A DNA stretch of 64,000 nt from JAWCMQ01 sp039091255 (GCA_039091255.1 JAWCMQ010000002.1:124001-188000), one strand, 5' to 3'. Shown: positions 24,967-33,653, counted from the stretch's first letter. Notes: generated from the sequence alone by a model not told the origin. Made by a program: numbers and translations.

Positions 24967-25233
24967 TCATTGTTTCGTCCGATAACAACTCTCTAACCGC
25001 TGAAGGTAACTCTTCGCCTGCCGCGCGGCCTCGCCAGGGCGACCATAAATCGTTACGTCGAAAAGTACCTTCTCGCCTGGCCACAAGCTCAGCCTCTGCA
25101 AAGCTTGCTCGCCAGCAACGCAGCGGTAAGACACGTAGCCTTCGTCAGGGTTTTCCACAACTATCGCTCGCTCGCAAGAAACGAGCGCGCCTTTGGCATG
25201 ACCGGTTTTTGGGTTAGGCACACCAAACACCAT
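24967..25233 (-). CDS. Small protein of unknown function
   Basis: 88 residues. MVFGVPNPKTGHAKGALVSC, ENPDEGYVSYRCVAGEQALQ and PGEKVLFDVTIYGRPGEAAR suggest a small beta-barrel followed by a helix. A good minus-strand TATA box lies 25-35 bases upstream. It is the first gene after the 3' end of 23S rRNA. Confidence 0.55.
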   Translation of the reverse strand: MVFGVPNPKTGHAKGALVSCERAIVVENPDEGYVSYRCVAGEQALQRLSLWPGEKVLFDVTIYGRPGEAARQAKSYLQRLESCYRTKQ

Positions 25234-25257
25234 TTGTTACTATTCCATAGTAGTAAG

Positions 25258-25268
25258 TAGATATAAAG
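25258..25268 (-). promoter_or_regulatory. TATA box for the 24967-25233 gene
   Basis: Minus-strand TCTTTATATCT, 25-35 bases upstream of ATG 25233, predicting a leaderless mRNA. Confidence 0.55.
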
Positions 25269-25329
25269 ATTTTGTATGAATCCAAATATATAGGTTAGGT
25301 TATACAAGTGAGCGTCGAAAGAAAATAAA

Positions 25330-25351
25330 ATGAAGCATCATAGGTCTGGAC
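25330..25351. other. Pre-23S processing stem, 3' arm
   Basis: 22 bases perfectly complementary to 29127-29148. The two arms enclose 23S, as the archaeal pre-rRNA processing stem does. Confidence 0.85.
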
Positions 25352-25360
25352 TTCCACTAT

Positions 25361-25410
25361 TCTAACCGCCCGCTTTTACGCGAAAGCGGCTATTTTCAAG
25401 CGGTTATTAT
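25361..25410. repeat. Family B hairpin at the 23S 3' end
   Basis: TCTAACCGCCCGCTTTTACG and CGAAAGCGGCTATT form a hairpin, followed by a partial second unit CAAGCGGTTATTATT. Confidence 0.6.
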
Positions 25411-25865
25411 TCGCGGAACCGCGACAGCCGCAGCTGGCGCGTTTTGAAGGCTAGCATTGGTGTAGGAGATAGTGGGCTGAGCGCGTCGCCGAGGCTTCGC
25501 GCGTACACCCCTTCTCCATAACGGGTCGTCTTGCCCGTACCGCATGTCTATTTTTGAGAGCGGCTTAGGCCTTAGTTCGGCGGATGCTATGTCATGGCTG
25601 CCCATCGCCAATTTCTCGGCGGCAGCTATTGGTACCGACGTAGCAACCTATGCCTTCAGGCCTTATCCGCCATGGCGTAGCTACCCGGCGATGCCCTGTC
25701 GGACAACCGGTACACCAGAGGCCACGAGAGGGTGTTCCTTTCGTACTTGCCCTTTCTTTCTCTCAGACACCAGCACCTTCGGCAGATATAGACCAAACTG
25801 GCTCACGCCGTTCTGAACCCAACTAAGGTGCCCTTTTAATCTGTGGACCCCAGCACCCTTGGCTG

Positions 25866-26270
25866 CATTCAGGTCGCGGACGACATTTTGATAATCCGTT
25901 ACTCTGTTTGTAAGCGGACTATTCAACGGCTGATTCTCTCATCGCTTGTGTTGATAATTCGCTTTGGCTACCTACGCAAAAGCGGACTATACACAAACTC
26001 GAAATCCAGTTTGCAGTCTCCTCTACCCAAGACGAAGAAAGAAGCTATGCAACTTCTATCTTGACTTCGGCAATCTTGCCGCTCTTTAGCTCAGAAGCTA
26101 CCCAGTATAGTCATTGGCGATAACGAGCGCTCGCAAGTGCGAGCTATTCGTTCATCGCCTCGTTCTGGGACGTATATCGTCAACGCTAAAGCTAGCAGAT
26201 TGTCAGGAATGTAGACCACAAACTTTTGCTTTGCGGTTTGCAAAGCCACCGTGTCGTTCGCCGTCAGCGA
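25866..26270 (-). other. About 400-nt intervening sequence in 23S near the A-loop
   Basis: Between TGTGCAGCAA and GCAGCCAAGGG, where other archaea have a few bases. It holds three family B hairpins (25888-25923, 25951-25991, 26119-26149) and protein-like reading segments (AKQKFVVYIPDNLLALALTI and WVASELKSGKIAEVKIEVA stop) on the rRNA strand. Known archaeal 23S introns occur in this functional region, but no LAGLIDADG motif is visible. Confidence 0.7.
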
Positions 26271-26439
26271 CTTGCTGCACAGCCAGGTGAGGACCAGCCG
26301 ACAGCGACGCCGCAACGCGCGGGGTCGATACGAACTCTCACCCGCCACGACACCATTATCCCCGTGGTAGCTTTTCTCATGTCACAAGCCCCTCTCTAGA
26401 GCGCTTTCTTGATGTCCTCGCGGATTTCATGCATTCTGT

Positions 26440-26475
26440 TCTTTCCGCAAGTGCTTTCTTTCAAGAAAGGGCTTA
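26440..26475 (-). repeat. Family A element in 23S
   Basis: RNA strand AAGCCCTTTCTTG...AAAGCACTTGCGGAAAG. It lies upstream of AGCTACCACGGGGATAAT in a longer expansion segment. The basal helix has one C-A mismatch. Confidence 0.75.
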
Positions 26476-27087
26476 TCTAAAGGAACTTGCGTATCGCTAG
26501 GTCACGCTTTCGCGTTTGGATTCCACGCTGGGCGGAATCCAATCAATCCGGCTTTTGCCCTTGCACTCTACAGGCGATTTCTGACCGCCCTGAGCCGAAC
26601 TTAGAGGACCCTTGATACCCTTTCAAGGGTGTGCCGCCCCAGCCAAACTGCCCACCTGTTGCTGTCTTCCGCTTTCGCGAAGTTAGCAATACAAGAAAGA
26701 TAGGGCAGTGTTACATTTTCGACTCCACCTCAACTTGCGTCAAGGTTTCTACGTCTCCTGCCTACGCTATACAACCTCGCTCGTACCACAACAACAGACT
26801 GCAGTAAAGCTCAACGGGGTCTACTCTTCCCACCGAAGGTCTCCAGCCCAGTCCCTGGAACGATAGTTTCACCGAGTTCCAACCCGGGACAGCGAAGATC
26901 TAGTTAATCTATCATGCAGGCCAGCATTTAACTGGCAAGGGATTACGCTACCTTAAGACCCTCAGAGTTAGGGCCGGCCTACAGCGGGGCATAGGCAGGT
27001 TGTAACCCGCTTTCACACACCGCTAGTGGCCACGATTCATCGGCTATACAAGGCCTTTGGGCTTAGCAGCCGACTGCGTTTCTTAAC

Positions 27088-27207
27088 CGGCGAAAACAAC
27101 ATGTTTTGGCTGCGATCATTTTGCAACATAATCGCAGCAATACGTTCCAATTCGATTGAGGCTGCTAATTCGTCAATCTTGTCGGAACTTTCAGGCAGTT
27201 TTCGCCG
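27088..27207 (-). other. 120-nt intervening sequence in 23S
   Basis: Inserted between GACTGTTTAACAAA and GGTTAAGAAACGCAGTCGG, a near-universal stretch of domain IV. The ends CGGCGAAAAC and GTTTTCGCCG are perfect inverted repeats of 10 bp. It contains a hairpin GGCTGCGATCATTTTGC/GCAACATAATCGCAGC related to family B, and reads LPESSDKIDELAASIELERI on the rRNA strand. Confidence 0.75.
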
Positions 27208-28190
27208 TTTGTTAAACAGTCCGATCTCCCTTGTCACTGCGACCTGCCCATCGCTGAGCAGGCACGGCTTGTACCGAAGGTACGCCGCCAATTTGCCGAA
27301 TTCCCTGGGTTGGATTCTCTCGAACACCTTCGCCTTCTCGGCGAGGGGCACCTGTGTCGGTTATAAGTACGGTCGTCTGGCGCCCTCCCCCATCCCATTT
27401 TCATGGGCCCGTGGAATTGCCCGAAGTCTGCATACGCAAACCTACTGGCGCCTTCACGCGATTCTCGTCACGACGACACTCCTCGCGCTTCGGCGCTTGA
27501 ACAGCGCGACGGCGCTGCTCGGGCTATCCAAGGGCGTTTGGAATAGGTTCTACGGACGCCAGCCGGCGCAGGAATATTAACCTGCTTCCCTTTCCCAGCC
27601 GTCCAGTTAGGAGGCCGGTTAGGACCGGCTAACCCCCAGCAGATAATCTTTACTGGGGAAACCTCGCCCCTCAGGTGGTGGAGATTCTCGCTCCACTCTA
27701 TGCTACTCCCGGCAGGATTCTCATTGCTGACCGGTCCACAGCTCCTTAAAGAGCCGCTTCTGCCCAGCCAGCACGCCTCCCTACCGCCATGCGCTCCTCG
27801 CGAAGCGCATGACCCGCAGTCTCGGCAGACCGCTTAGTCCCGTCCATTTTCAGGGCCGAGAGCCTCGATGGGTCCGCTGTTACGCGTTGTTTAAATGATG
27901 GCTGCTTCTAAGCCTACATCCCCACTGTCTAAGACTCCTGACTCCTTTCGTCACTTAGCGGCCGTTTGGGGGCCTTAACTGCAGTCCGGGTTCACGCCCT
28001 CGCGGATGCCAAAATTACTCCGGCACCCTCACTCCCCGCGCATGCCACGGACGTATTCGGAGTTCGACGAGATTGCTGGAAGTTTCCCTCCTTGGCAACC
28101 TAATCGGTGCTCTACCCCGCCCGCTTAAGCGCGGAGGCTGTACTCACGCACATTTCGGGAGGAACCAGCTATCACCAGATTCGATTGGCT

Positions 28191-28262
28191 TTTGGTGTTC
28201 GCAAACAACATTGCTCGGAACTTGCGAAGGGCAAATTCCAAACAGTTTCGCTGTTTGCGAAT
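28191..28262 (-). other. About 70-nt intervening sequence in 23S domain II
   Basis: Splits the conserved GGGGTGAAA | AGCCAATC. The insert is flanked by inverted repeats TTCGCAAACA and TGTTTGCGAA. The site is a strictly conserved loop, so removal from the mature RNA is likely. Confidence 0.75.
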
Positions 28263-28421
28263 TTCACCCCTAGACCCAGGTCACCCCAAAGGTTTGGACC
28301 ATAACGGGTACCGGCCCTCGAGGTCGCTTTCGCGACCCTTCAGCCTACCCAGGCCTAGATCATCTGGTTTCGGGTCTCAAACCACTGACTAACGCCCTTT
28401 CGGACTCGCTCTAGCGCAACC

Positions 28422-28458
28422 TTTTCCGCCAGCGCTTTTGCGCCAGCAAAAAGGGCTG
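28422..28458 (-). repeat. Family A element in 23S
   Basis: RNA strand CAGCCCTTTTTGC...GCAAAAGCGCTGGCGGAAAA. It is the core of an insertion of about 50 nt splitting CCGTAGCGAAA | GCGAGTC. Confidence 0.85.
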
Positions 28459-29126
28459 TTTCGCTACGGCTTTCGCCTTGCCAGTGGAATGAACTCCCTG
28501 CCCCGTTTTTCAAAACGGACGCCGGTTTACTCTCCGCTTGCGCGGAGCCTTCGCCGGCTAACTGTAGCTGCCTGGTTTCAGGCTCTTTTCAGCGCGTGTT
28601 GCCGCTGCTTTTCAGCTTTCCGTCACCGTACTAGTGCGCTATCGGACTTGAGGAGTGTTTAGGATTGGAGGTAGATCCCCCCGCATTCCTACTCCCTATC
28701 AAGGGAATAGTACTCTGGATACCGCCAATCTCACTTCTCGGTTTCGCCTACGAGGCTTTCACTCTCTATGGCAGGGCTTTCCAGCCCACTTCGGCTCGCC
28801 GAGCGAGAGAGTGCGACGGTCCAAACCCCACATCCCACCGCGCTCGTCGCGCGGCGGTTCGGTTTGTCCTATACGGCTTTCAGTCGCCCTTACTTACCGC
28901 ATCGCGTTTGCTTTCTCTTCCTGCGCTTACTAAGATGTTTCAATTCTGCGCGTTCGCCTTCACGGCCAGGTTTAACCCCAGCCTCGAATAGAAGGATGTC
29001 CCATTAGGCAATCCGTGGTTCAAAGGCTGCATGCGCCTCGCCACGGCTTATCCCAGCTTGCCAGGACCTTCATCGCCTCTCAAGCCAAGCCATCCTCCAG
29101 ACAGCATGGGAGCTAGCTTCCTTCGT

Positions 29127-29148
29127 CCAGACCTATGATGCTTCATCG
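29127..29148. other. Pre-23S processing stem, 5' arm
   Basis: Reverse complement of 25330-25351 over all 22 bases; immediately precedes 23S. Confidence 0.85.
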
Positions 29149-29434
29149 CCGTGCCGACCGGGAAGTCAGCGCGGCTTTACAGCCGCCATGCAAGCAAAGC
29201 TTGCGGGCGGTCAGCGATTCGCAGAGTGCGACCTCCGCCGAACCAAATAGTCAGAGAAACAGCGTGATGAAATCGCCGAAACGATGCCTTCCGCGCTGCA
29301 CCACACGTGCCTGCCCGCACGAGTGGGACTCTGACCAGCTCGGTTCTTATCATAACTGCGCGAAGCGCAGCTATTAATCCGCGAAGCGGACTACTTCACG
29401 CTGCACCATTGTGCAGCGCATCTATTTAACTCAA
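29149..29434 (-). other. tRNA-Ala to 23S spacer
   Basis: No protein gene seen. It holds tandem family B hairpins at 29347-29375 and 29376-29395 and a further hairpin GCTGCAC-CATT-GTGCAGC at 29401-29417. Confidence 0.6.
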
Positions 29435-29551
29435 TGGACCCGGCGGGATTCGAACCCGCAGCCTCTACCTGCCATGTTTTCCGCCGGCGCTTTTTGCGTC
29501 AGCAAAAAGGGCCGTTGCAAGGGTAGCGATCTTCCATTGATCTACAGGCCC
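29435..29551 (-). tRNA. tRNA-Ala(UGC) with a 45-nt intron
   Basis: Acceptor GGGCCTG/CGGGTCC-A, D-stem GATC/GATC, anticodon stem CTACC/GGTAG, loop CTTGCA|A with anticodon TGC, T-arm GCGGG-TTCGAAT-CCCGC. The intron (29471-29515) is at the canonical 37/38 site and is a family A element. The position between 16S and 23S is the usual archaeal one. Confidence 0.93.
29477..29514 (-). repeat. Family A element in the tRNA-Ala anticodon intron
   Basis: RNA strand CGGCCCTTTTTGC...GCAAAAAGCGCCGGCGGAAAA. Basal helix CGGC/GCCG, a compensatory change relative to CAGC/GCTG. Confidence 0.9.
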
Positions 29552-29856
29552 GCATTTGTTCTGCGGGCGCTATTTTATTTAAAGATTCTGAAGATCACTC
29601 GGGTTTGGATTTCGAAGGCACGAACTTTAGCGCATATCTTGACTGCGCGCAGCGCAGCAAGATGTGCCTGCACACATTTTCGAATTATACTCCATTTCGA
29701 TTGTTCGCACAATCGTGATCGTGTATAATTCGAAAGTTAAGGGTTTCGCTCATCGACCTATGATAACTGCGCGAAGCGCAGCTATTCGTCCGCCTTTGCG
29801 GGCAAAGGTCTAGCATCGCCCCCTCTTTTGATCAAACTTTTCTTTTAGAAAAGTTT
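29552..29856 (-). other. 16S to tRNA-Ala spacer
   Basis: No protein gene seen. Contains a strong inverted repeat TTTCGAATTATAC/GTATAATTCGAAA (about 29684-29744) enclosing a second hairpin CGATTGT-TCGC-ACAATCG, possibly a processing structure, and a family B hairpin ATAACTGCGCGAAGCGCAGC with TATT (29760-29787). Confidence 0.6.
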
Positions 29857-30007
29857 ATGGAGGTGATCCAGCCGCACGTTCCCGTACGGCTACCTTGTTA
29901 CGACTTAGCCCCTCTTGCGGGCATCTGGTTCGACTTATTCCTGCTCGCCGCATGCTCCGCATGCGGAAGTCTCAGCGTAAGCCTCACCAGAGACCCACTC
30001 AATTGGC

Positions 30008-30045
<38 letters not shown>

Positions 30046-30050
30046 GCGAG

Positions 30051-30184
30051 AGATTTCACAGCAGCAAGCGCATCATTGAGCTGCTACAAAGTGCGCGCAA
30101 AGCTCAGTGTCAAGCCTCTACATTCTTCAACGCTCGCGCTCACCTTTGGCCGGGTTAATCATCTGGCACTTGCCGCTATGATGA
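30051..30184 (-). other. About 130-nt insertion in 16S near the 3' end
   Basis: Lies between CTAGTAAGCGAGGG and CTCGCTGAATACGTCCC, where archaeal 16S normally has a short hairpin loop. No family A core; may be an expansion or a distinct intron. Confidence 0.65.
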
Positions 30185-30310
30185 CCCTCGCTTACTAGGG
30201 ATTCCGGCTTCATGAGGGCGGGTTGCAGCCCTCAATCCGAACTAGGCGCAGGTTTAAGAGATTGGCTTCCCCTCTCCCGGTCCTTTCCTTTCTCACAGAC
30301 TCGCGGAAAG

Positions 30311-30349
30311 TTTTCCGCAAGCGCTTTCTTTTGTGAAAAGAAAGGGCTT
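30311..30349 (-). repeat. Family A element in 16S (variable helix)
   Basis: RNA strand AAGCCCTTTCTTTTCAC...AAAAGAAAGCGCTTGCGGAAAA. Basal helix AAGC/GCTT, compensatory. It sits in a length-variable helix between GCGACCCCGT and CCAATCTC. Confidence 0.85.
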
Positions 30350-30532
30350 ACGGGGTCGCATCCCATTGTCCTGCGCATTGTAGGCCCCGTGTATCCCAAG
30401 CAAATTCGGGCCATACTGACCTGCCGTCGCCCACTCCTTCCTCTGATTTAGCACCAGCGGTCCTGCTAGAGTGCACGCCGTCCGGAGACAGCGTTAGCAA
30501 CTAGCAGCGTGGGTCTCGCTCGTTTCCTGACT

Positions 30533-30584
30533 ATCTGCAGCCTTGCTGGCGTTTCCGCCAGCGCTTTTCCGCAGAAAAGGGCTG
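30533..30584 (-). repeat. Family A insertion (52 nt) in 16S at CCTGTTA|AGTCAGG
   Basis: Splits a universal segment (about E. coli 1091/1092). Core CAGCCCTTTTC...GAAAAGCGCTGGCGG plus a second hairpin GCTGGCGGAAACGCCAGC. Confidence 0.9.
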
Positions 30585-30736
30585 TAACAGGACAGCTCAC
30601 GCCACGAGCTGACGACGGCCATGCAGCTCCTCTCAGCTTGTCAGGTAAGCCCTTCAGACTGACCCTCATCCTGCTGTCTTTGCTGGTAAGGTTCCCGGCG
30701 TTGTATCCAATTAAACCGGAGCCTCCACCCCTGGTA

Positions 30737-30782
<46 letters not shown>

Positions 30783-30880
30783 CCCCAGGTGGCCCGCTTA
30801 ACACCTTCGCTCCGACACTGCAGGTCCTCGTAGGACCTGCAACATCAAGCGGGCATCGTTTACAGCGTGGACTACTGGGG

Positions 30881-30950
30881 TATTTAGGGCCTCTTCATGA
30901 CTGCGCTGCGGAGTTCTTTTCCGCAGGCGCTTTTCTTTCAAGAAAAGGGC
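30881..30950 (-). repeat. Family A insertion (70 nt) in the 16S 790 loop
   Basis: Splits GGATTAGATA|CCCCAGTAGTCC (about E. coli 794/795). The core spans 30916-30951: AGGCCCTTTTC...GAAAAGCGCCTGCGG with compensatory basal helix AGGC/GCCT. This loop contacts P-site tRNA, so the insert should be absent from mature rRNA. Confidence 0.92.
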
Positions 30951-31034
30951 CTATCTAATCCCAATCGCTCCCCACGCTTTCATCCCTCACCGTCGGATCT
31001 GTCCTAGTGCGGCGCCTTCGCCATTCACCCAGAA

Positions 31035-31105
31035 GGAAATGATGTCATAACTGCGACTATTTGTAATACCATAATCGCAGCAATTTTGCTCACTTCCGTC
31101 CGTCA
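31035..31105 (-). repeat. Family B-like insertion in 16S
   Basis: Lies between GGACCACC and AATGGCGAAGGCG. Contains GATGTCATAACTGCGACTAT and ATAATCGCAGCAAT, a long hairpin with the CATAAC boundary. Confidence 0.65.
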
Positions 31106-31130
31106 GGTGGTCCGTTGGAGATTAAAGGAA

Positions 31131-31176
31131 TGTAAAGTCTTTTCCGCCAGCGCTTTTCGCGCAGCGAAAAGGGCTG
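31131..31176 (-). repeat. Family A insertion (46 nt) in the 16S 690 loop
   Basis: Splits GAGGTAGGGGTAAAA|TTCC. Core CAGCCCTTTTCGC-TGC-GCGAAAAGCGCTG followed by GCGGAAAA. The 690 loop is a universally conserved P-site element. Confidence 0.92.
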
Positions 31177-31518
31177 TTTTACCCCTACCTCCAACGTACC
31201 CCGCACCTCTACCAGTCCCTAGTCCCGCAGTATCCCTGGCACGCCCTACATTCCAGTATGCGCAGCATCGCTGGAAATTGCGCTTGCGCATATGTCAGCT
31301 GCAGGATTTCACCAGAGACTTGCGGAACCGGCTACGGATGCTTTAGACCCAATAATCGTGAGAACCACTTGTGGCGCGGTTATTACCGCGGCGGCTGGCA
31401 ACCGTCTTGCCCACCACTTATTCGCCAAGCTGTTTACACTTGGCAAAAGCCGCAGGAAACCTGCGGCACTCAGGGTCCCCGCCCTCACCATTGCTGGTAT
31501 TCCCCCAGCACTTCTTGA

Positions 31519-31564
31519 TTTTCCGCCAGCGCTTTTGCAAAGCGCTAGCAAGCAAGAAGGGCTG
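31519..31564 (-). repeat. Family A element in 16S 5' domain
   Basis: RNA strand CAGCCCTTCTTGC...GCAAAAGCGCTGGCGGAAAA with an extra hairpin in the loop. It splits CGAAACCTTCCCAAA from GGGGGAATACC. Confidence 0.85.
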
Positions 31565-31804
31565 TTTGGGAAGGTTTCGCGCCTGCTGCGCCCCGTAAGG
31601 CCTTGATTCATGTCTCAGAATCAATCTCCGGGCTATCACTCTCATGACCCGCACCGATTATCGCCTGGTCGGGCATTTACCCCGACTACGAGCTAATCGG
31701 CCGCAGCCTCATCCTTGGGCCCCTCAGGTTTCAGCAAGGGTGCGTTCTGGCAACCCTTTTGGAGCTCGCATCGCGTTGGCGTTGGAAGCTCGCTTGCTTC
31801 ACTC

Positions 31805-31836
31805 TTTCTGCCAGCGCTTTCTCCCAGAAAGGGCTG
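31805..31836 (-). repeat. Family A element in 16S 5' domain
   Basis: RNA strand CAGCCCTTTCTGGGAGAAAG and CGCTGGCAGAAAG: the shortest copy, with tail GCAGAAAG, after GAGGGAGGCTGGAAA. Confidence 0.85.
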
Positions 31837-32009
31837 TTTCCAGCCTCCCTCACCTATGGGGTATTGAGCCCACGTTTGCGGGTGTATCCCCCACCCAAGG
31901 GTAGATTAGCTACGTGTTACTGAGCAGTGCGCCGAGGTCTTGCACCTCTCGACTCGCATGGCTTAGCCGGACCCTGATAGCAGTTCTCTCCGGCGGGATC
32001 AACCAGAAT

Positions 32010-32409
32010 TTCGGGTTCGCACTTTATTCTAACTAATTTTGCGAAGCAAAATTAGCTATTCCGTTATCCCTGCATTTGGTTCGCCGTTCGTGCCTTCATT
32101 GCGCGCAAGCAAGCTCGCGCGTTCATCTTCGGCTGTATCATAATTGCCCGCTCCAGATTTGCTGGCGGCAATCATTCCACAACCATCATCGCCCCGCCCG
32201 AAGGCACAGGCTCGGAAAACAACCGCAGTCTGCAACGACTTGTGGTTGAAAGAGATAGATAGTGCTATCTAGTCTCTAATCTTTGACGCGCCGCCGATAC
32301 CAGACGGCAACGCAAATGCGGGATCTCCGCAAAAGCTCCCCCGCAAGATTCCTGAACCCCCAGCATGCCTTCCCTTTCACGCTGAGCAAGCTATTCATCA
32401 GAAGAAAAA
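32010..32409 (-). other. rRNA operon leader
   Basis: About 400 bases between the promoter and 16S. No protein gene seen. Contains family B hairpins at 32028-32060 (TCTAACTAATTTTGCGAAGC...GCTATT) and 32137-32176 (ATCATAATTGCCCGC...GGCGGCAATCATT) and a short palindrome GATAGATAGTGCTATCTA near 32255. Confidence 0.6.
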
Positions 32410-32419
32410 GTATATAAAT
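32410..32419 (-). promoter_or_regulatory. TATA box of the rRNA operon
   Basis: Minus-strand ATTTATATAC preceded by a purine-rich BRE-like region, placed between acylphosphatase and the 16S leader; transcription predicted from about 32385. Confidence 0.65.
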
Positions 32420-32438
32420 ATTGTGAAAGCTGTGACCT

Positions 32439-32708
32439 TTAGCAGCGCACCTCAAACCCCTTCTCGCCGCGCTCCTTTTGCCATTCTGCATCAACACGCT
32501 CGACCCGTGCGGTCGAGGGCCCTTTCTTCAGCGCCTCGAGAAAGCCCTCGAGCACGATGCGCGTGCCTTCTGCAACGACTTCGACGCTGCCGTCCTCGCG
32601 GTTTCTAACCCAGCCCGCAAGATTGAGCTTGTTTGCCGTCTGCTCGACGAATGCTCGGAAGAAGACGCCCTGAACGTGGCCGTGCACGAATGCATGAAGT
32701 CGCGGCAT
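32439..32708 (-). CDS. acyP: Acylphosphatase
   Basis: 89 residues. HGHVQGVFFRAFVEQTANKL carries the phosphate-binding loop and catalytic Arg; LAGWVRNREDGSVEVVAEG carries the catalytic Asn. It hydrolyses carboxyl-phosphate bonds such as acetyl phosphate in the cytoplasm. It lies just upstream of the rRNA promoter on the same strand. Confidence 0.93.
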   Translation of the reverse strand: MPRLHAFVHGHVQGVFFRAFVEQTANKLNLAGWVRNREDGSVEVVAEGTRIVLEGFLEALKKGPSTARVERVDAEWQKERGEKGFEVRC

Positions 32709-32729
32709 ACCTATACTTGCGGAGAAAAA

Positions 32730-33620
32730 CTATAAGTGTAAACTCTGCCTGAAAAAGAGGTCTGCAAGTTTTTCGGATGATATCTTCCCAGCAGTCTCCA
32801 TGATTATGTCAGCCGCTTTTGCGCCGTCCATCAAAATTTTGGAAAATGTCGCATCAACATATTCGGAGGGTAGCGTTCCTTTCTCCTCGCAATACAGAAT
32901 ATTATTCAAGACGTTCGATTCGTCCACGCCGAGCTCTTTGAGTTCTCCGCCGCTGACATAGACGAGTTGGGAACGGCCGCCTACACCTATGTTCTTCCAC
33001 GCCGAACGTGTCGCCTGCATGAGGATTTTCGCTCCTTTAGGGAGTGGAATGTTATCTCTATCATTAGGGTCCATGGCGTTAATTGCATCTCCGATAACTA
33101 TGTGAGCCCTGTCCGAGCCCGAACCAATGGTGTGGAATCTGTTAAACGTCCACGTGCGACTTGTGCCCGGGTAACTGATGGTGAAAATTTCAAAGTTGCC
33201 ATCTTTGTCAAGGCCTCCAAGCATAAGCCCAACGTCTTGGCTTCTTGGGTCGCTTAGGGCTTCGAAAAGTGTTTTGTGGATGTTCATTTCTAAAGCGTTC
33301 GGCCTCTTGAAGTCTTCCCATGTCGCATTGTATCGCTTCAACATCGACTCCTCGAATTTTTCGTCGCGACACTTTAGATAAGCGTTTTTGGCAATGCCAA
33401 GAATTTCACGGACGTCATCCGTTTTGGCCCGCGATGAAATCGCTGCTATAATTTCATCAGCATAATGCGCATCCCCAGCCATTCCGATAAAGGACCGTGT
33501 CGAGGCAACTCTGCGAATTTTTTTAATAAAATCGTAGGTTCGGCCCCCGATGCTTTCGCGCTCATCGGCGCATCCGATGCCGGAATTTTTGTCAAGTTTC
33601 AGATAACTGACAACCGTCAT
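32730..33620 (-). CDS. Proteasome-beta/HslV-like Ntn-hydrolase superfamily protein
   Basis: 296 residues. The N-terminus MTVVSYLKLDKNSGIGCADE would expose Thr1 after Met removal; GCADERESIGGRTYDFIKKI parallels the proteasome ADSR...K33 region, and SFIGMAGDAHYADEI the AG-x-xxD segment. After about 190 residues it has a long extra helical C-terminus. Not a canonical archaeal beta subunit. It may be a stand-alone peptidase or a related Ntn family; the fold assignment rests on motif layout only. Confidence 0.6.
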   Translation of the reverse strand: MTVVSYLKLDKNSGIGCADERESIGGRTYDFIKKIRRVASTRSFIGMAGDAHYADEIIAAISSRAKTDDVREILGIAKNAYLKCRDEKFEESMLKRYNATWEDFKRPNALEMNIHKTLFEALSDPRSQDVGLMLGGLDKDGNFEIFTISYPGTSRTWTFNRFHTIGSGSDRAHIVIGDAINAMDPNDRDNIPLPKGAKILMQATRSAWKNIGVGGRSQLVYVSGGELKELGVDESNVLNNILYCEEKGTLPSEYVDATFSKILMDGAKAADIIMETAGKISSEKLADLFFRQSLHL

Positions 33621-33653
33621 TTTAGCACCATTTAGTCACCAATAGGAAGTGAT

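Larger units (their letters stand above)
25352..29126 (-). rRNA. rrl: 23S ribosomal RNA, about 3775 nt with many insertions
   Basis: Recognised on the minus strand from domain-level landmarks: GATGGCTTGGCTTGAGAGGC near the 5' end, GTGATAGCTGGTTCC, CAGTCGGCTGCTAAGCCC, GGCAGGTCGCAGTGACAAGG, AGCTACCACGGGGATAAT, GTATCGACCCCGC, TTGGGTTCAGAACGGCGTGA and the sarcin-ricin segment AAGTACGAAAGGAACACC. Bounded by the 22-bp processing stem. The excess over the usual 2900-3000 nt is explained by insertions listed separately. Several peptidyl-transferase-centre positions look unusual. Confidence 0.95.

Noticed and set aside
28073..28991. Several open frames of 60-110 codons on the plus strand
   Set aside because: They lie antisense to 23S rRNA, follow conserved rRNA sequence and have no protein-like composition.
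25352..29126. 23S as a decayed pseudogene
   Set aside because: Helices show compensatory changes, the processing stem is perfect over 22 bp, the sarcin-ricin sequence is intact and it is the only copy in view.
23108..29787. Rho-independent-like terminators at the family B hairpins
   Set aside because: The hairpins are not followed by consistent T-runs and lie inside mature RNA genes or spacers of one operon.
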